64,000 bases of DNA from a virus, in the IMG/VR virus record IMGVR_UViG_3300009151_004315, positions 1 through 64,000 of that record; one strand, written 5' to 3'. The notes beneath the pieces were generated by a model. It saw only the letters and a list, made by a program, of their open reading frames with translations. It had not been told where the DNA came from and made no database searches. The translations under genes were made by a program, and so were the position numbers. Shown one piece after another: positions 45,795 through 54,416 of this stretch. Every line of letters begins with the position of its first letter. The first letter of the stretch is position 1.

Positions 45795-46792
45795 ACTAAA
45801 CTTCCCTTATATGGACTGTTCAACCATTTCGAATATATTTCCGCTTGTGCGCTAATTTTTTGTAAATCATACTTGCCACAGAATTTTAGAAAGTGTAGAC
45901 CCACTTGAGGAATAGTCTCAACTCGGACACTTTCACGAATACGTTGATCCACAGCATCTTTAATTTCTTGGGGCTGTGCAGTCAAGTCAATGAGGGTTTT
46001 GTTGCGCTCAAATGCATCTTTAACTCGCACCTCAACATTATTGTGATCGACAAAACGTTGCAACATAAAATTATTATAATTAAAGCCCATTTTATTTCGA
46101 TCCTCAAATGCTTCACGAATACCAACTTTATTCTTAGTGCCTTTTTCTCTGGCCCCGGGGTACGCCGCAAATACGTTGTCGCTTGAATCACCTCTGACCA
46201 ATTTTTTAAATAATCCGTACTCGGGATCTTCTAAGAGTTTTGGTTCTTTAGTTTTCTTATCAATGACTGGTTTACCATTTTCTTTGAGATATCCATTAGT
46301 AGTTACAAGTTCATTGCCTACGCCATTATATCTAGAAACTTTGTCTGTAATGAGTTGGTCGTAATCCGTGTCTGTGGAAATTATGTAGTGCCGATCTGAT
46401 GGATGCAATGCGATGAAGCGGGCAATCATGTCATCTGCCTCAGCACGTTCGTGTCGCAGGACACTTACGTTGGTCTTGGATTGAATGTATTCTGTAAATT
46501 TTGAATACGTGTCCCAAAACATTTTTGATTCTTCAGCCTCTTCCTCAGTAATAGACATAGCATCTACTACACGATTTTTTTTATATGGAGCATATAAATC
46601 TTTGCGAAAGCTACGGCCTTCGAGACAGAAAACGCAGTGGTCAATTCCAAAACGTTTTACTGCTTGATTCACACTTGCTAGTGTAAGGTGCAAGGCCATG
46701 CCTATCTTCTCTTCCAAGGTACTAGAACGTGATGCCACGTGTCTAGCACGGAAGAAAGTATTTGCAGTATCGATGAGAGCGTATTTTGTCAT
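45791..46792 (-). CDS. 5'-3' exonuclease / RNase H (T4 rnh-like, FEN/PIN fold)
   Basis: A 333-residue nuclease with the acidic clusters of the FEN family: YALIDTANTFFRA near residue 8, HERAEADDMIARF near 115, STDTDYDQLI near 140, and LVRGDSSDNVFA. It removes RNA primers and flaps from Okazaki fragments, as T4 RNase H does. The C-terminal helical domain is present and the length is close to T4's. The ATG lies 6 nt after a perfect TATAAT with no ribosome-binding site, so a leaderless mRNA is likely. Confidence 0.92.
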   Translation of the reverse strand: MTKYALIDTANTFFRARHVASRSSTLEEKIGMALHLTLASVNQAVKRFGIDHCVFCLEGRSFRKDLYAPYKKNRVVDAMSITEEEAEESKMFWDTYSKFTEYIQSKTNVSVLRHERAEADDMIARFIALHPSDRHYIISTDTDYDQLITDKVSRYNGVGNELVTTNGYLKENGKPVIDKKTKEPKLLEDPEYGLFKKLVRGDSSDNVFAAYPGAREKGTKNKVGIREAFEDRNKMGFNYNNFMLQRFVDHNNVEVRVKDAFERNKTLIDLTAQPQEIKDAVDQRIRESVRVETIPQVGLHFLKFCGKYDLQKISAQAEIYSKWLNSPYKGSLV

Positions 46793-46798
46793 GTGTCT

Positions 46799-46827
46799 AT
46801 TATATACTACTATTTAGATGTTGTCAA
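46799..46827 (-). promoter_or_regulatory. Perfect sigma-70 promoter, 6 nt before ATG
   Basis: TTGACA-17-TATAAT on the minus strand, then six bases (AGACAC) to the ATG of the FEN nuclease gene. Confidence 0.85.
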
Positions 46828-46830
46828 GAT

Positions 46831-47262
46831 TTAAAACCCTTCAAGATACTTTTCTGGGTGCTTTAATGCGGTCTTCATAAAATCTTTAAGATTTGGTGTC
46901 TCTCTGGTTAATGGTAAATGTTTCTTTTTAACAATGAAGATACCAGGAATACGTGCGATTTTAGAACGATAATATTCTTCTAAAATATCCACTGTAATTC
47001 CAGTGTCCTTTATGCTAATGTATTCTGTGCGGTTGTAACCATTGAATTTAGAAAAGTGTTTTTTGAAGTAAGCTTTTCCATCTTCTTCTAGAGTACGAAT
47101 CTTACCCTCAAGCCCGGGCCGTGCGATACATGCAAAGTGAATGATAACTTGATTACCTCCTTTTGAATATCCACCGATACGAGAACCAAAATCCTCTGTA
47201 ATCCCGGGCTTTGAGTACAATTCTTTACCCTGCACTTCAGCAATGTAAAGTCCCTGTGTCAT
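46831..47262 (-). CDS. Possible GIY-YIG-like protein
   Basis: A 143-residue protein opening with GLYIAEVQGKELYSKPGITEDFGSRIGGYSKGG. The order Y-I ... KPGIT-x-D ... R-x-x-x-Y follows the first part of GIY-YIG/T5orf172 nuclease domains, and a later Arg/Tyr/Glu region could supply the rest. The match is by eye and partial. It is coupled to the DGQHR protein gene (shared base at 47262), which supports a DNA-related job. Alternative: a structural protein of unknown fold. Confidence 0.5.
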   Translation of the reverse strand: MTQGLYIAEVQGKELYSKPGITEDFGSRIGGYSKGGNQVIIHFACIARPGLEGKIRTLEEDGKAYFKKHFSKFNGYNRTEYISIKDTGITVDILEEYYRSKIARIPGIFIVKKKHLPLTRETPNLKDFMKTALKHPEKYLEGF

Positions 47263-48563
47263 TATCCCACCAAATCTTGTGTTTCTTGGGGTAATGCATC
47301 AAACAATGTATAATCATTATCATCGTAGTCTTCCAAGAATGTCCTAGATATATTCTTAAATGTACCACCGTGTTTGTAATATATTTGCAATAACAGTGCT
47401 AAAGATGCATCAGCAGGTGTACTTGGTATCTTCTCATCTGGATTAGATTCCTTGTGCCAAGTTCTGAACGTGCCTTCAGCAAGTCGACGGAACTCTGCCG
47501 GAGAACCTGAAATGTTACGAATGATATTACCTAATGACATTACAAATTCTTTAATATCTTTTGATTTCAAAGACTTGTTACCTTTGATTTTATTACGCAA
47601 GTTAATCATAGGAATAACTTCAATAGAGTCAACACTCCGATAGTCCCAATTCCACTGATGAATTTGACACCACCAGTGTACTTCTTCGTCTGTCAAGTCT
47701 TTTAACAAGTCAACACGAACAAACGCACCCGGCAAATCTTTATTGTCATCATCTTCTTCATGTACCGGGACAATGCCATATGATTCCATGATAATCTGTT
47801 TAGCAAATGCTTCTTCGTATAATTCCTTAGTAACAGTATTTGGATTGTCTTGTCGCTTACACAAAACATAGTTCTTCCATTTATCAAAGTAAACCAGTCT
47901 ACGCTTGTCCTCGCCGTTAATACCCAAGAAGTGTTCACGTGCAAAAGTAAAATTGTGAAACTCAATCACTTGACATTTGATTTCAACATCAAGCCAATTG
48001 TCAGCAGAAATACCATCATCAGCAAAGTGACCCCATTTAGACAATACACCATATGATACTGCGGTATGTTGACCGTCAATGATGTAGTAATGATATTTGT
48101 TTTTAACTTTGATTTTAAGAATGTTAACGTATTGCACTTTCTTGGGATCAAAGTTCTCTACGATTTTCTTAATGTGACCATGAATTAATGGACGTTGAAC
48201 AGCAAGTGCGCTCAACAACTCACGCAATGGTATTGCTTCATAGTACGGTAAATTCTTGTAAGAAACTACCTTCTTACTTGTATTACGTTTTGCAATACCT
48301 GAAAGTTTATCATTCATAAATCCTTCAACCAATGCTTCAACAGTTTTAGCATCATGTTCATTGGGCTTCTTATCTAAAACGTTTACAGCACGTTCAGATG
48401 GGCTAATTGTATGGATATCTGCATCATCAAATGCAAACAAATCAATCGGTGTAGTGAGAATAGCCTTCATAAGTGCCTTTTTTACTTTCTTTGCGCTAGG
48501 TTTTCTTACTGGATCTTCTTTCGAAAGTTTTGCAGATTGTGTTTTTTTAGCTATAGTTACCAT
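47262..48563 (-). CDS. DGQHR/ParB-like domain protein
   Basis: A 433-residue protein. Residues ~100-230 hold a ParB/DGQHR-type module: YYEAIPLRELLSAL, ILKIKVKNKYHYYIIDGQHTAVSYG (DGQHT at 163-167), then CQVIEFHNF and FLGINGEDKRRLVYF. DGQHR proteins include DndB-type regulators and ATP/CTP-binding ParB relatives. The C-terminal half is helical and unknown. It has a basic N-terminal tail and a perfect sigma-70 promoter. It lies between a GIY-YIG-like gene and a nuclease-methyltransferase fusion, so a DNA modification, defence or counter-defence role is inferred. Confidence 0.75.
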   Translation of the reverse strand: MVTIAKKTQSAKLSKEDPVRKPSAKKVKKALMKAILTTPIDLFAFDDADIHTISPSERAVNVLDKKPNEHDAKTVEALVEGFMNDKLSGIAKRNTSKKVVSYKNLPYYEAIPLRELLSALAVQRPLIHGHIKKIVENFDPKKVQYVNILKIKVKNKYHYYIIDGQHTAVSYGVLSKWGHFADDGISADNWLDVEIKCQVIEFHNFTFAREHFLGINGEDKRRLVYFDKWKNYVLCKRQDNPNTVTKELYEEAFAKQIIMESYGIVPVHEEDDDNKDLPGAFVRVDLLKDLTDEEVHWWCQIHQWNWDYRSVDSIEVIPMINLRNKIKGNKSLKSKDIKEFVMSLGNIIRNISGSPAEFRRLAEGTFRTWHKESNPDEKIPSTPADASLALLLQIYYKHGGTFKNISRTFLEDYDDNDYTLFDALPQETQDLVG

Positions 48564-48597
48564 GAAAAATTCCTATGAGTCAAGTTGATAAGTCTCT

Positions 48598-48626
48598 ATT
48601 ATAGACCCAAACGGATTAATTGTCAA
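48598..48626 (-). promoter_or_regulatory. Perfect sigma-70 promoter
   Basis: TTGACA-17-TATAAT on the minus strand before the DGQHR gene; its -35 overlaps the stop codon of the fusion gene. Confidence 0.9.
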
Positions 48627-49684
48627 GTTTTATCTAATTTGTATCCGGTTACAATAAGCCCATATTGTGAAAATTCACGGTAAAATGCATCGATATCATT
48701 ACCATAATATAGGAAACATTGTCCTCGGGTATTTACACTACTTTTTTTACCATCTACTGCAATAAAACTAATTCTATGGTCAGTGAAGCAAAGAGCATTA
48801 GCTGTATCTGCTAGTTTTTTAAACCAACCTGTGTCGGTTGAATTGTTACACAAAATGATAGCTTGTTCAAAATTAGATTTTTCTAGCTCGGTCAAAAACT
48901 TATTTACTGCTACTTTCATAAGAGGACCATATGGTGGATTTAACCATACTGATTTGGCATTCCAATCCTTTGAACACCCATCATCTTTTTCTGTGAATAT
49001 TCTTGAGGCTTTTACAGTTTCGTTTGCTTTGACACTACTAAACGGGTCCAAATCAATAGTTCCACCAAATACGTTACGTGCAGAATTTGTGTATTTTTCA
49101 GGTGTGTACCAGCTATCGCTGTCTCTATCTTTAGTATATGCTACGGGTGAAGAACCTACATATGCAATATTAACTTTTTTAGTGACCTTTTTCATTTGAT
49201 TATTTATCACTTGGTCAATTTTAGTACAAGTACCTTCATAATCAAGCGCAACAAATTTGTTGTTTTTTATGCGAGAGGCTTCTAAATTTATTGCTTCTAT
49301 AATAAGTTTCCCTCGCTTTTCTTTCCAATGCTTACCCATAGTTGCACACAAGTATTCTTGAAATATGCTTTTATTAGCATGAAATAATACACCAAGCATT
49401 TTTTCATCAACACTACCCGGTACCTCTTGTGTTTTCACTTCAATCCCTAATAAGGGAACAGTACCTTTAAACAAACCAAAATCGATTCTTCCAGGAGCAC
49501 CAAACCAATTAGTATATGGATATTGTTTAACTGCAACGATTTTATCTTTTGGAATTATAGAATTTTGAAATGCACTATATGATTCATAAATTGTAATTCC
49601 GCTTTTTATTAAATGAGCGGCAACTAATGAATCCCCTGCTTTACCTGAATCCTGTGCCAATGTGCCCTGACTGTGTTTAATCAT
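48623..49684 (-). CDS. Nuclease-like domain fused to Dam-family adenine methyltransferase
   Basis: A 353-residue two-part protein. Residues 1-~160 look like a PD-(D/E)XK nuclease: SGKAGDSLVAAHLIKSGI (helix 1), GAPGRIDFGLF with D68, then PLLGIEVKTQ with E82 and K84. Residues ~185-353 match the phage DNA N6-adenine methyltransferase (Dam, PF05869-type): DSWYTPEKYTNSARNVFGG, IDLDPFSS, and VWLNPPYGP with the NPPY catalytic motif at 249-252. It could methylate adenine in phage DNA and cut unmethylated host DNA, like a very small one-chain R-M enzyme, or the first part may only bind DNA. Both parts are inferred by motif. Confidence 0.78.
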   Translation of the reverse strand: MIKHSQGTLAQDSGKAGDSLVAAHLIKSGITIYESYSAFQNSIIPKDKIVAVKQYPYTNWFGAPGRIDFGLFKGTVPLLGIEVKTQEVPGSVDEKMLGVLFHANKSIFQEYLCATMGKHWKEKRGKLIIEAINLEASRIKNNKFVALDYEGTCTKIDQVINNQMKKVTKKVNIAYVGSSPVAYTKDRDSDSWYTPEKYTNSARNVFGGTIDLDPFSSVKANETVKASRIFTEKDDGCSKDWNAKSVWLNPPYGPLMKVAVNKFLTELEKSNFEQAIILCNNSTDTGWFKKLADTANALCFTDHRISFIAVDGKKSSVNTRGQCFLYYGNDIDAFYREFSQYGLIVTGYKLDKT

Positions 49685-49714
49685 TACTTGTGTCCTATAA
49701 TATTTTTGAATAAA

Positions 49715-50134
49715 TTAACTAACCTCAGTACGGCCTTCGCCTAAGTTTTTAGTGCGTACCATTCGTAAGTCACGGTTCGTTGGATCGGCCTGTTGTTGTT
49801 CATAGACCTCGAGTGCAATATTTCTACAAATTGTTTGAAACCAACGATCTACTAACACGTTATCTGTATCAGTATCTTTTTGTTTATAACCTGCACGAAT
49901 TAAATTTACAATAAACTTCTCATTCCAGTCAAGTTCAAATGCACCATTGTTAACATCATTGGGGTCAAGCTCCAAACTTAGAATGTTAATATACGGCTCA
50001 CCTGCTGCCGTTGCTTTTTCTTTAGCAGTAAGTTCAGGTACTACTGGTGCAATTTTCTTTTCCTTAACTTTTTTAGGTTCGGGTTCAGATTTAACTTCTG
50101 GCTTTTTAAATAAATTCTTTATTTTTTCAAACAT
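49715..50134 (-). CDS. Conserved phage protein of unknown function
   Basis: A 139-residue protein with a basic, low-complexity N-terminus (IKNLFKKPEVKSEPEPKKVKEKK) and a conserved second half: GEPYINILSLELDPNDVNNGAFELDWNEKFIVNLIRAGY, then DRWFQTICRNIALEVYEQQ. This block is one I associate with T4-like aquatic phages, without known function. It overlaps uvsE by 16 nt. Confidence 0.72.
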   Translation of the reverse strand: MFEKIKNLFKKPEVKSEPEPKKVKEKKIAPVVPELTAKEKATAAGEPYINILSLELDPNDVNNGAFELDWNEKFIVNLIRAGYKQKDTDTDNVLVDRWFQTICRNIALEVYEQQQADPTNRDLRMVRTKNLGEGRTEVS

Positions 50135-51144
50135 TTGTATCTCTCTAGTAATTTAAAGCTGGCTAAGTTTTTAGCTTTGCTTTCGCACATCATATCAAAA
50201 TTATCAATGAATGTCAATGCCCAATCGTTCACCGCTTCGTTCCAATAGTAATCACTATGTGCCCTAAGCTTCTGTTTACTGTATCCCGCTTCAATCAACG
50301 CACCATGAGAGGGTAATTGTGATCCGGAATGTCCGACAAGTACATCTTCACGGCTGACGGAGTAATGTAGAGTAGGCCTAACACCACGCCAGCTATCAAT
50401 AACCATTTTAACACGGTCGTCAGTAGGTTGAATATATTCACCTTCCCTAATCCAATTATGGTGAATGTCCATGACCGTAGGTACGAGGTCAGATAATGAT
50501 AAGCAGTCTGTAAGTCCATGTGTGTATTCCTCATTTTCTAGTGTTAGTGTGTTTCTTGCTTCGGGGCTGAGTCTTCCGTAGACTTCTCTGATTCCTTGGG
50601 GACCTCTTCGTCCTGAGATGTGGACGTTGGTTTTAAAGTCCTGAAACTGTTTGCCGAAACCCATCCATCGAACCATGTCTGCATGATACTCAAACTCCTC
50701 TATACTCTTATTTACTACCTCATCACGGTCACTTGCTAAAACTACAAACTGATCCGGATGAAATGATAACCGAACATCATTAGCTCTAGCTGTTTCACCG
50801 ATAGGTGCAAACCATCGTTGTAAACTATTTTGTACATCGGTTGATTGCCAAAATTCTTTGTAGCCATCCATAGTATAAAAACTAAGCATATCACTAGTAA
50901 GACGAACCATACGCAATTCGGGTTCTAATGTGGCAACACGCTTAACAAGTGCGTGAGTATTCATAATATTGCGTTTAGCAACATCCATAATCTTTTCTTC
51001 TACTACATTACGGTTATTACGCTTTGCCCACGCTTGTGTAGTACCACCTGTGTTAAGACCCTCGGCTGAAACAAGCTCACCTTTGTGATTGATTTCCGCC
51101 CATTTACAAGCAAAGCCGATGCGTTTGATAGATTGATTTGTCAA
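50119..51144 (-). CDS. uvsE: UV damage endonuclease UvsE/UvdE
   Basis: A 341-residue TIM-barrel endonuclease. Recognised blocks are RIGFACKWAEI, VRLTSDMLSFYTMDG, LSFHPDQFVVLAS, NVHISGRRG, NTLTLENEEY, PTVMDIHHNWI and HYSVSRE. The His, Glu and Asp residues form the three-metal site. The enzyme nicks DNA 5' of UV photoproducts, starting repair by a route independent of UvrABC. This suits a phage in sunlit water. All metal motifs are present, and the TTGACT-17-TACACT promoter lies upstream. Confidence 0.94.
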   Translation of the reverse strand: MTNQSIKRIGFACKWAEINHKGELVSAEGLNTGGTTQAWAKRNNRNVVEEKIMDVAKRNIMNTHALVKRVATLEPELRMVRLTSDMLSFYTMDGYKEFWQSTDVQNSLQRWFAPIGETARANDVRLSFHPDQFVVLASDRDEVVNKSIEEFEYHADMVRWMGFGKQFQDFKTNVHISGRRGPQGIREVYGRLSPEARNTLTLENEEYTHGLTDCLSLSDLVPTVMDIHHNWIREGEYIQPTDDRVKMVIDSWRGVRPTLHYSVSREDVLVGHSGSQLPSHGALIEAGYSKQKLRAHSDYYWNEAVNDWALTFIDNFDMMCESKAKNLASFKLLERYKCLKK

Positions 51145-51177
51145 AGTAATAGTCCAAAGTGATAAATAATAAGATAC

Positions 51178-51206
51178 AGTGTAACATATTTACGCAATAA
51201 AGTCAA
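51178..51206 (-). promoter_or_regulatory. Sigma-70-like promoter for uvsE (TTGACT-17-TACACT)
   Basis: Minus-strand promoter, 34 nt before the uvsE ATG, in the gap shared with the plus-strand 51225 gene. Confidence 0.55.
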
Positions 51207-51224
51207 CTATTTACGGATACCACT

Positions 51225-52100
51225 ATGAGAATTAACGAATTTATAACAGAGTCTAGTAAGATTTGCCCACAATGTGGAATGAGAGGTTGCACGTGCAAAC
51301 CTGGAAAATGTAATTGCAAACCAAAGCCTGGTTATCCAAAACAGGTTGATGAAGCCGCTAATCCAGCACAACAAGCCGCTATAGCTATTGCTATGAAAAA
51401 AGCTGGTAAAAAGCCAAAAAATATGCATGAAGAAGATGAGGGTATGTTTGGTAGATCCAAAAACGATAAACGATATTTAGATAAATTTGATCCAACTGAA
51501 GTTATGAATATCAGTGATGATCCTAGTAAGGCACATAAAACAACGGGCAAGGGTTCATTAAGAACATCTAAGAAAGATTTAGAATTTGCATTTGGACCAC
51601 CCGGAGAAGATGATACATGGGTTTTAGAATTTAAGAATGGTTTAATTGCCACTATATACCCACAATCTAACAGTGGTGGCATGGATTGGATCATAGGTGG
51701 TAATCATACAAACACTGAAGATTTTGTACATATGGCTTATTCAGCCGCACTTGATGAAAAACTTGAAGAGGATTGGAACAAGGTCAACCAGAAAGACAAA
51801 ACATCTGGTATGAGCCGTAAGGCAGTAAAAGCATATCGTAGAGAAAATCCAGGTAGCAAATTACAAACAGCAGTTACTACTAAACCTAGTAAATTAAAGC
51901 CTGGATCAAAAGCTGCCAAACGCCGTAAGAGTTTTTGTGCTAGAATGAGTGGTAACAAAGGTCCTATGAAAAAGCCTAATGGTAAACCTACTCCCAAAGC
52001 ATTAGCACTACGTAGATGGAATTGTGAGAGTGTAGAGCAAATGGAAGAATTGGTAATGTTAGCAGAACAATTTATCCGCAATCACAAGACTAAACTTTAA
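51225..52100 (+). CDS. DUF6321-type phage protein with capsid-targeting-like start
   Basis: A 291-residue protein. The start MRINEFITESSKI is close to T4 capsid-targeting peptides (xxxEFI-x-E-S/A). A Cys-rich block follows (ICPQCGMRGCTCKPGKCNCKPKPG, likely zinc-binding), then a middle alpha/beta domain (KDLEFAFGPPGEDDTWVLEF ... IIGGNHTNTEDFVHMAY). The C-terminal module DKTSGMSRKAVKAYRRENPGSKLQTAVT ... AAKRRKSFCARMSG ... ALALRRWNC matches DUF6321 of phages. A basic protein packaged with DNA is a plausible role. It is on the plus strand, alone between minus-strand genes, and overlaps the epimerase gene end by 11 nt. Confidence 0.78.
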   Translation: MRINEFITESSKICPQCGMRGCTCKPGKCNCKPKPGYPKQVDEAANPAQQAAIAIAMKKAGKKPKNMHEEDEGMFGRSKNDKRYLDKFDPTEVMNISDDPSKAHKTTGKGSLRTSKKDLEFAFGPPGEDDTWVLEFKNGLIATIYPQSNSGGMDWIIGGNHTNTEDFVHMAYSAALDEKLEEDWNKVNQKDKTSGMSRKAVKAYRRENPGSKLQTAVTTKPSKLKPGSKAAKRRKSFCARMSGNKGPMKKPNGKPTPKALALRRWNCESVEQMEELVMLAEQFIRNHKTKL

Positions 52101-52917
52101 GTAGTTCTTCTAAAGTATATAAGTTCTTCATATAGGGTGATACATTTTCTAGTACACTACTAGCAATGTCGCCCTTCCTTCTTGGGCCGTATTTCACGTT
52201 GAAGCTAACATCATTGACTTTTTGAAACTCATCAACAATCTCACTAACAGTATATCCTACTCCGTGACCTAAACATTCTACACTATTGCTAGGTTTCTCA
52301 ATAGCTTGTTTTAATGAATCACATATCTCATTTACGTGTACATAGTCACGTACACAAGTACCATCAGGTGATACATCATAATCATTACCAAAAATTGTAA
52401 ACTCTTTTGATTGCATGGCCATTATTAAATTATACATTAATCCATCGGGGTTAGTGGGAGCAAAGCCTTCGCTTCCAATAACATTATAAAATCTAAAGAT
52501 TGTATATGGGGTTGCTCGATGGGTTGTACAATATTCTCTTACCACATCTTCTGCCGCACGTTTGCTGATACCATAAGCACTACAACAATCTTGTGCGGCA
52601 CCGGTGCTTGCAAAGATAAAGTTCTTTGTCTTAATCTTATTCAATACATTCATTGTACCATTCAAGTTAGTTATATAATATTGAATAGGTTTCTGCTCAC
52701 TTTCACCCACATTAACTAACGCGGCCAAATGAATAACACAATCAAACTCATCTTCTAAACTAAAAGGTCGATTGATATCACAATGATAGAATGTATGCGG
52801 CGACTCTTGTGGTTCTACTTTATCTAAACCATACACTTGATATTCACCCTTCAATATCTTAGTAAGATGTGAACCAATGTAACCGCTATTACCTGTTATT
52901 AAAACTTTTTTTACCAC
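52090..52917 (-). CDS. NAD-dependent nucleotide-sugar epimerase/dehydratase (GalE-like)
   Basis: A 275-residue extended short-chain dehydrogenase with NAD-binding GNSGYIGSHL at the start, the Y-x-x-x-K pair in SAYGISKRAAED, and RFYNVIG and CVRDYVHVNEI typical of UDP-glucose 4-epimerase relatives. It changes a sugar attached to a nucleotide, supplying donors for glycosyltransferases such as the one encoded directly upstream (7-nt overlap). The exact sugar is not readable. The short length is within the family range. Confidence 0.9.
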   Translation of the reverse strand: MVKKVLITGNSGYIGSHLTKILKGEYQVYGLDKVEPQESPHTFYHCDINRPFSLEDEFDCVIHLAALVNVGESEQKPIQYYITNLNGTMNVLNKIKTKNFIFASTGAAQDCCSAYGISKRAAEDVVREYCTTHRATPYTIFRFYNVIGSEGFAPTNPDGLMYNLIMAMQSKEFTIFGNDYDVSPDGTCVRDYVHVNEICDSLKQAIEKPSNSVECLGHGVGYTVSEIVDEFQKVNDVSFNVKYGPRRKGDIASSVLENVSPYMKNLYTLEELLKV

Positions 52918-54242
52918 TGAAATAATTCCTCACTAGTTTCTAATGCTGGTTCAAAGATCGGATCTTTGGTTAAATATGTGTCATTGTCTGTATAGATAAC
53001 TCTAAATTTATGTTTGTTAGTCAACACACTGCGAACATCATCAATACAAATTACATTACGTCCTAAATTCTTAATGAAGTCAGTATGTGTAATAGTTGTT
53101 TCATTGCAAATTTTGGCTGTATTAGTGTTAGATTTTTTACTATCAAACTCATTAAAACAATTATTCCACTTATGAAACACAGTAGCTTCTTGTTCTTGTG
53201 CATGTTGTAATGATCCTAAGTTATACCATCTTTCTGCTTTTTCAAAAATATCATATAACTCTTTTGCTTTACTTGCCATGTCTTTCTTTGTGCATTTGTA
53301 AAAGAAATTATCATTGAAGTTTTTAGTCCAGCGTTGATTTTCTAATACCAGTGTGGGCAATTGAATATGTTGTTCATAGAAAGCCATACCATAACTCTCA
53401 ACAACACTAGGATTAAACGCAATACGACTAGACTTAATAAAATCTACTTTCTCTTGTCCAACAATACTAGCACGAACATCATACATGACTCCTAGTTTAG
53501 ACAATCTATCTTCAAACTTCTTTACACCATTAGGACTAGTCATAACCTTAACCGGTAGTTTAGTCTGCTCAATCAATTCAATAAACAACTCAGGATTCTT
53601 ACCTTCTTCCCATCGACCAACAAACAGTATCCCCTCACGTTCACCTGTGTACACAGTTAATAAGTCTGGTTCAGTAATAGGTATAGGAAGATGATAGGAT
53701 GATTCATTTAAATGTAGTTGATTGAATTTACTTTGAGTTCCTATATCAATGTTTGTTGTGCTTAATTGTTGGCGCATCATCACATTGGTGTTGTGTAAGA
53801 ATGGATTCTTAGTGTCTTTGAATATCTGGCTTTCTAAGTGAGTGTAGGCAATGATTTGAATACAATCCTCAAGACCCATAGTACTAGCTACTTGCACAGT
53901 TTCATATGTATTACATACAAACGCATCGTATAAGTTATTCTCTAACGCTTTGATAATACTATTACGGAAATTAGCCATGCGTTCATAACAGAATGTATCA
54001 CCATACATAAAGATGTTGCTATGCTCAGTATAACGTAATGAATCAGCAGGCGATATGATATTAGCCGGAATAGATTTGATAAACTCATTATCTTGCGGTT
54101 CTTTGTCAGTAATGATATCAACTTTAACATTATGACTATCCATTAACTCACAAAAACTTTTTGTAAATTGTCCTATGCCACCATGTGGTATTAATGTTTG
54201 ATAGCTTACTAAAAAGCCAATTCGTTTATCGTATGTTCTCAT
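52911..54242 (-). CDS. Glycosyltransferase (GT-B, GT4-like)
   Basis: A 443-residue protein. The N-terminal half begins RIGFLVSYQTLIPHGGIGQFTKSF, with the Gly-rich acceptor loop of GT4 enzymes. The C-terminal half has FVGRWEEGKNPELFIELI and the E-x7-E donor motif in VVESYGMAFYEQ. A tail of ~110 residues (after KWNNCFNEF) is unique. It transfers a sugar from a nucleotide donor, either to phage DNA, a virion glycan or a host surface structure. It is coupled to the 54239 gene before it and the epimerase after it. Confidence 0.88.
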   Translation of the reverse strand: MRTYDKRIGFLVSYQTLIPHGGIGQFTKSFCELMDSHNVKVDIITDKEPQDNEFIKSIPANIISPADSLRYTEHSNIFMYGDTFCYERMANFRNSIIKALENNLYDAFVCNTYETVQVASTMGLEDCIQIIAYTHLESQIFKDTKNPFLHNTNVMMRQQLSTTNIDIGTQSKFNQLHLNESSYHLPIPITEPDLLTVYTGEREGILFVGRWEEGKNPELFIELIEQTKLPVKVMTSPNGVKKFEDRLSKLGVMYDVRASIVGQEKVDFIKSSRIAFNPSVVESYGMAFYEQHIQLPTLVLENQRWTKNFNDNFFYKCTKKDMASKAKELYDIFEKAERWYNLGSLQHAQEQEATVFHKWNNCFNEFDSKKSNTNTAKICNETTITHTDFIKNLGRNVICIDDVRSVLTNKHKFRVIYTDNDTYLTKDPIFEPALETSEELFQW

Positions 54243-54412
54243 TTATCTTCTATAGTAGGTACATCTTGCCATTCAGTATATTCACGCTTTTTAGTAAAAC
54301 TACCTTGAATAGTAGTTGTACTATAATCAGTTACTTCAATTTGTGTTCTATATTGTAACACTTTTTCAGGTCCGTCCCAACCGCTTCGGACAAGATATCT
54401 TAATTCATACAT
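54239..54412 (-). CDS. Small unknown protein
   Basis: A 57-residue frame (MYELRYLVRSGWDGPEKVLQYRTQIEVTDYSTTTIQ) with a three-strand beta pattern. It overlaps the glycosyltransferase start by ATGA, supporting real translation. Function unknown. Confidence 0.62.
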   Translation of the reverse strand: MYELRYLVRSGWDGPEKVLQYRTQIEVTDYSTTTIQGSFTKKREYTEWQDVPTIEDK

Positions 54413-54416
54413 ATAT

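Noticed and set aside
45982-46191. Extra minus-strand frame inside the FEN nuclease gene
   Set aside because: It is a shifted reading of the same bases without start signals and with no conserved pattern.
50119-51144. DpdA-like transglycosylase to complete the deazaguanine pathway
   Set aside because: The barrel protein has UvsE motifs (SFHPDQF, MDIHHNW) and not the TGT/DpdA pattern.
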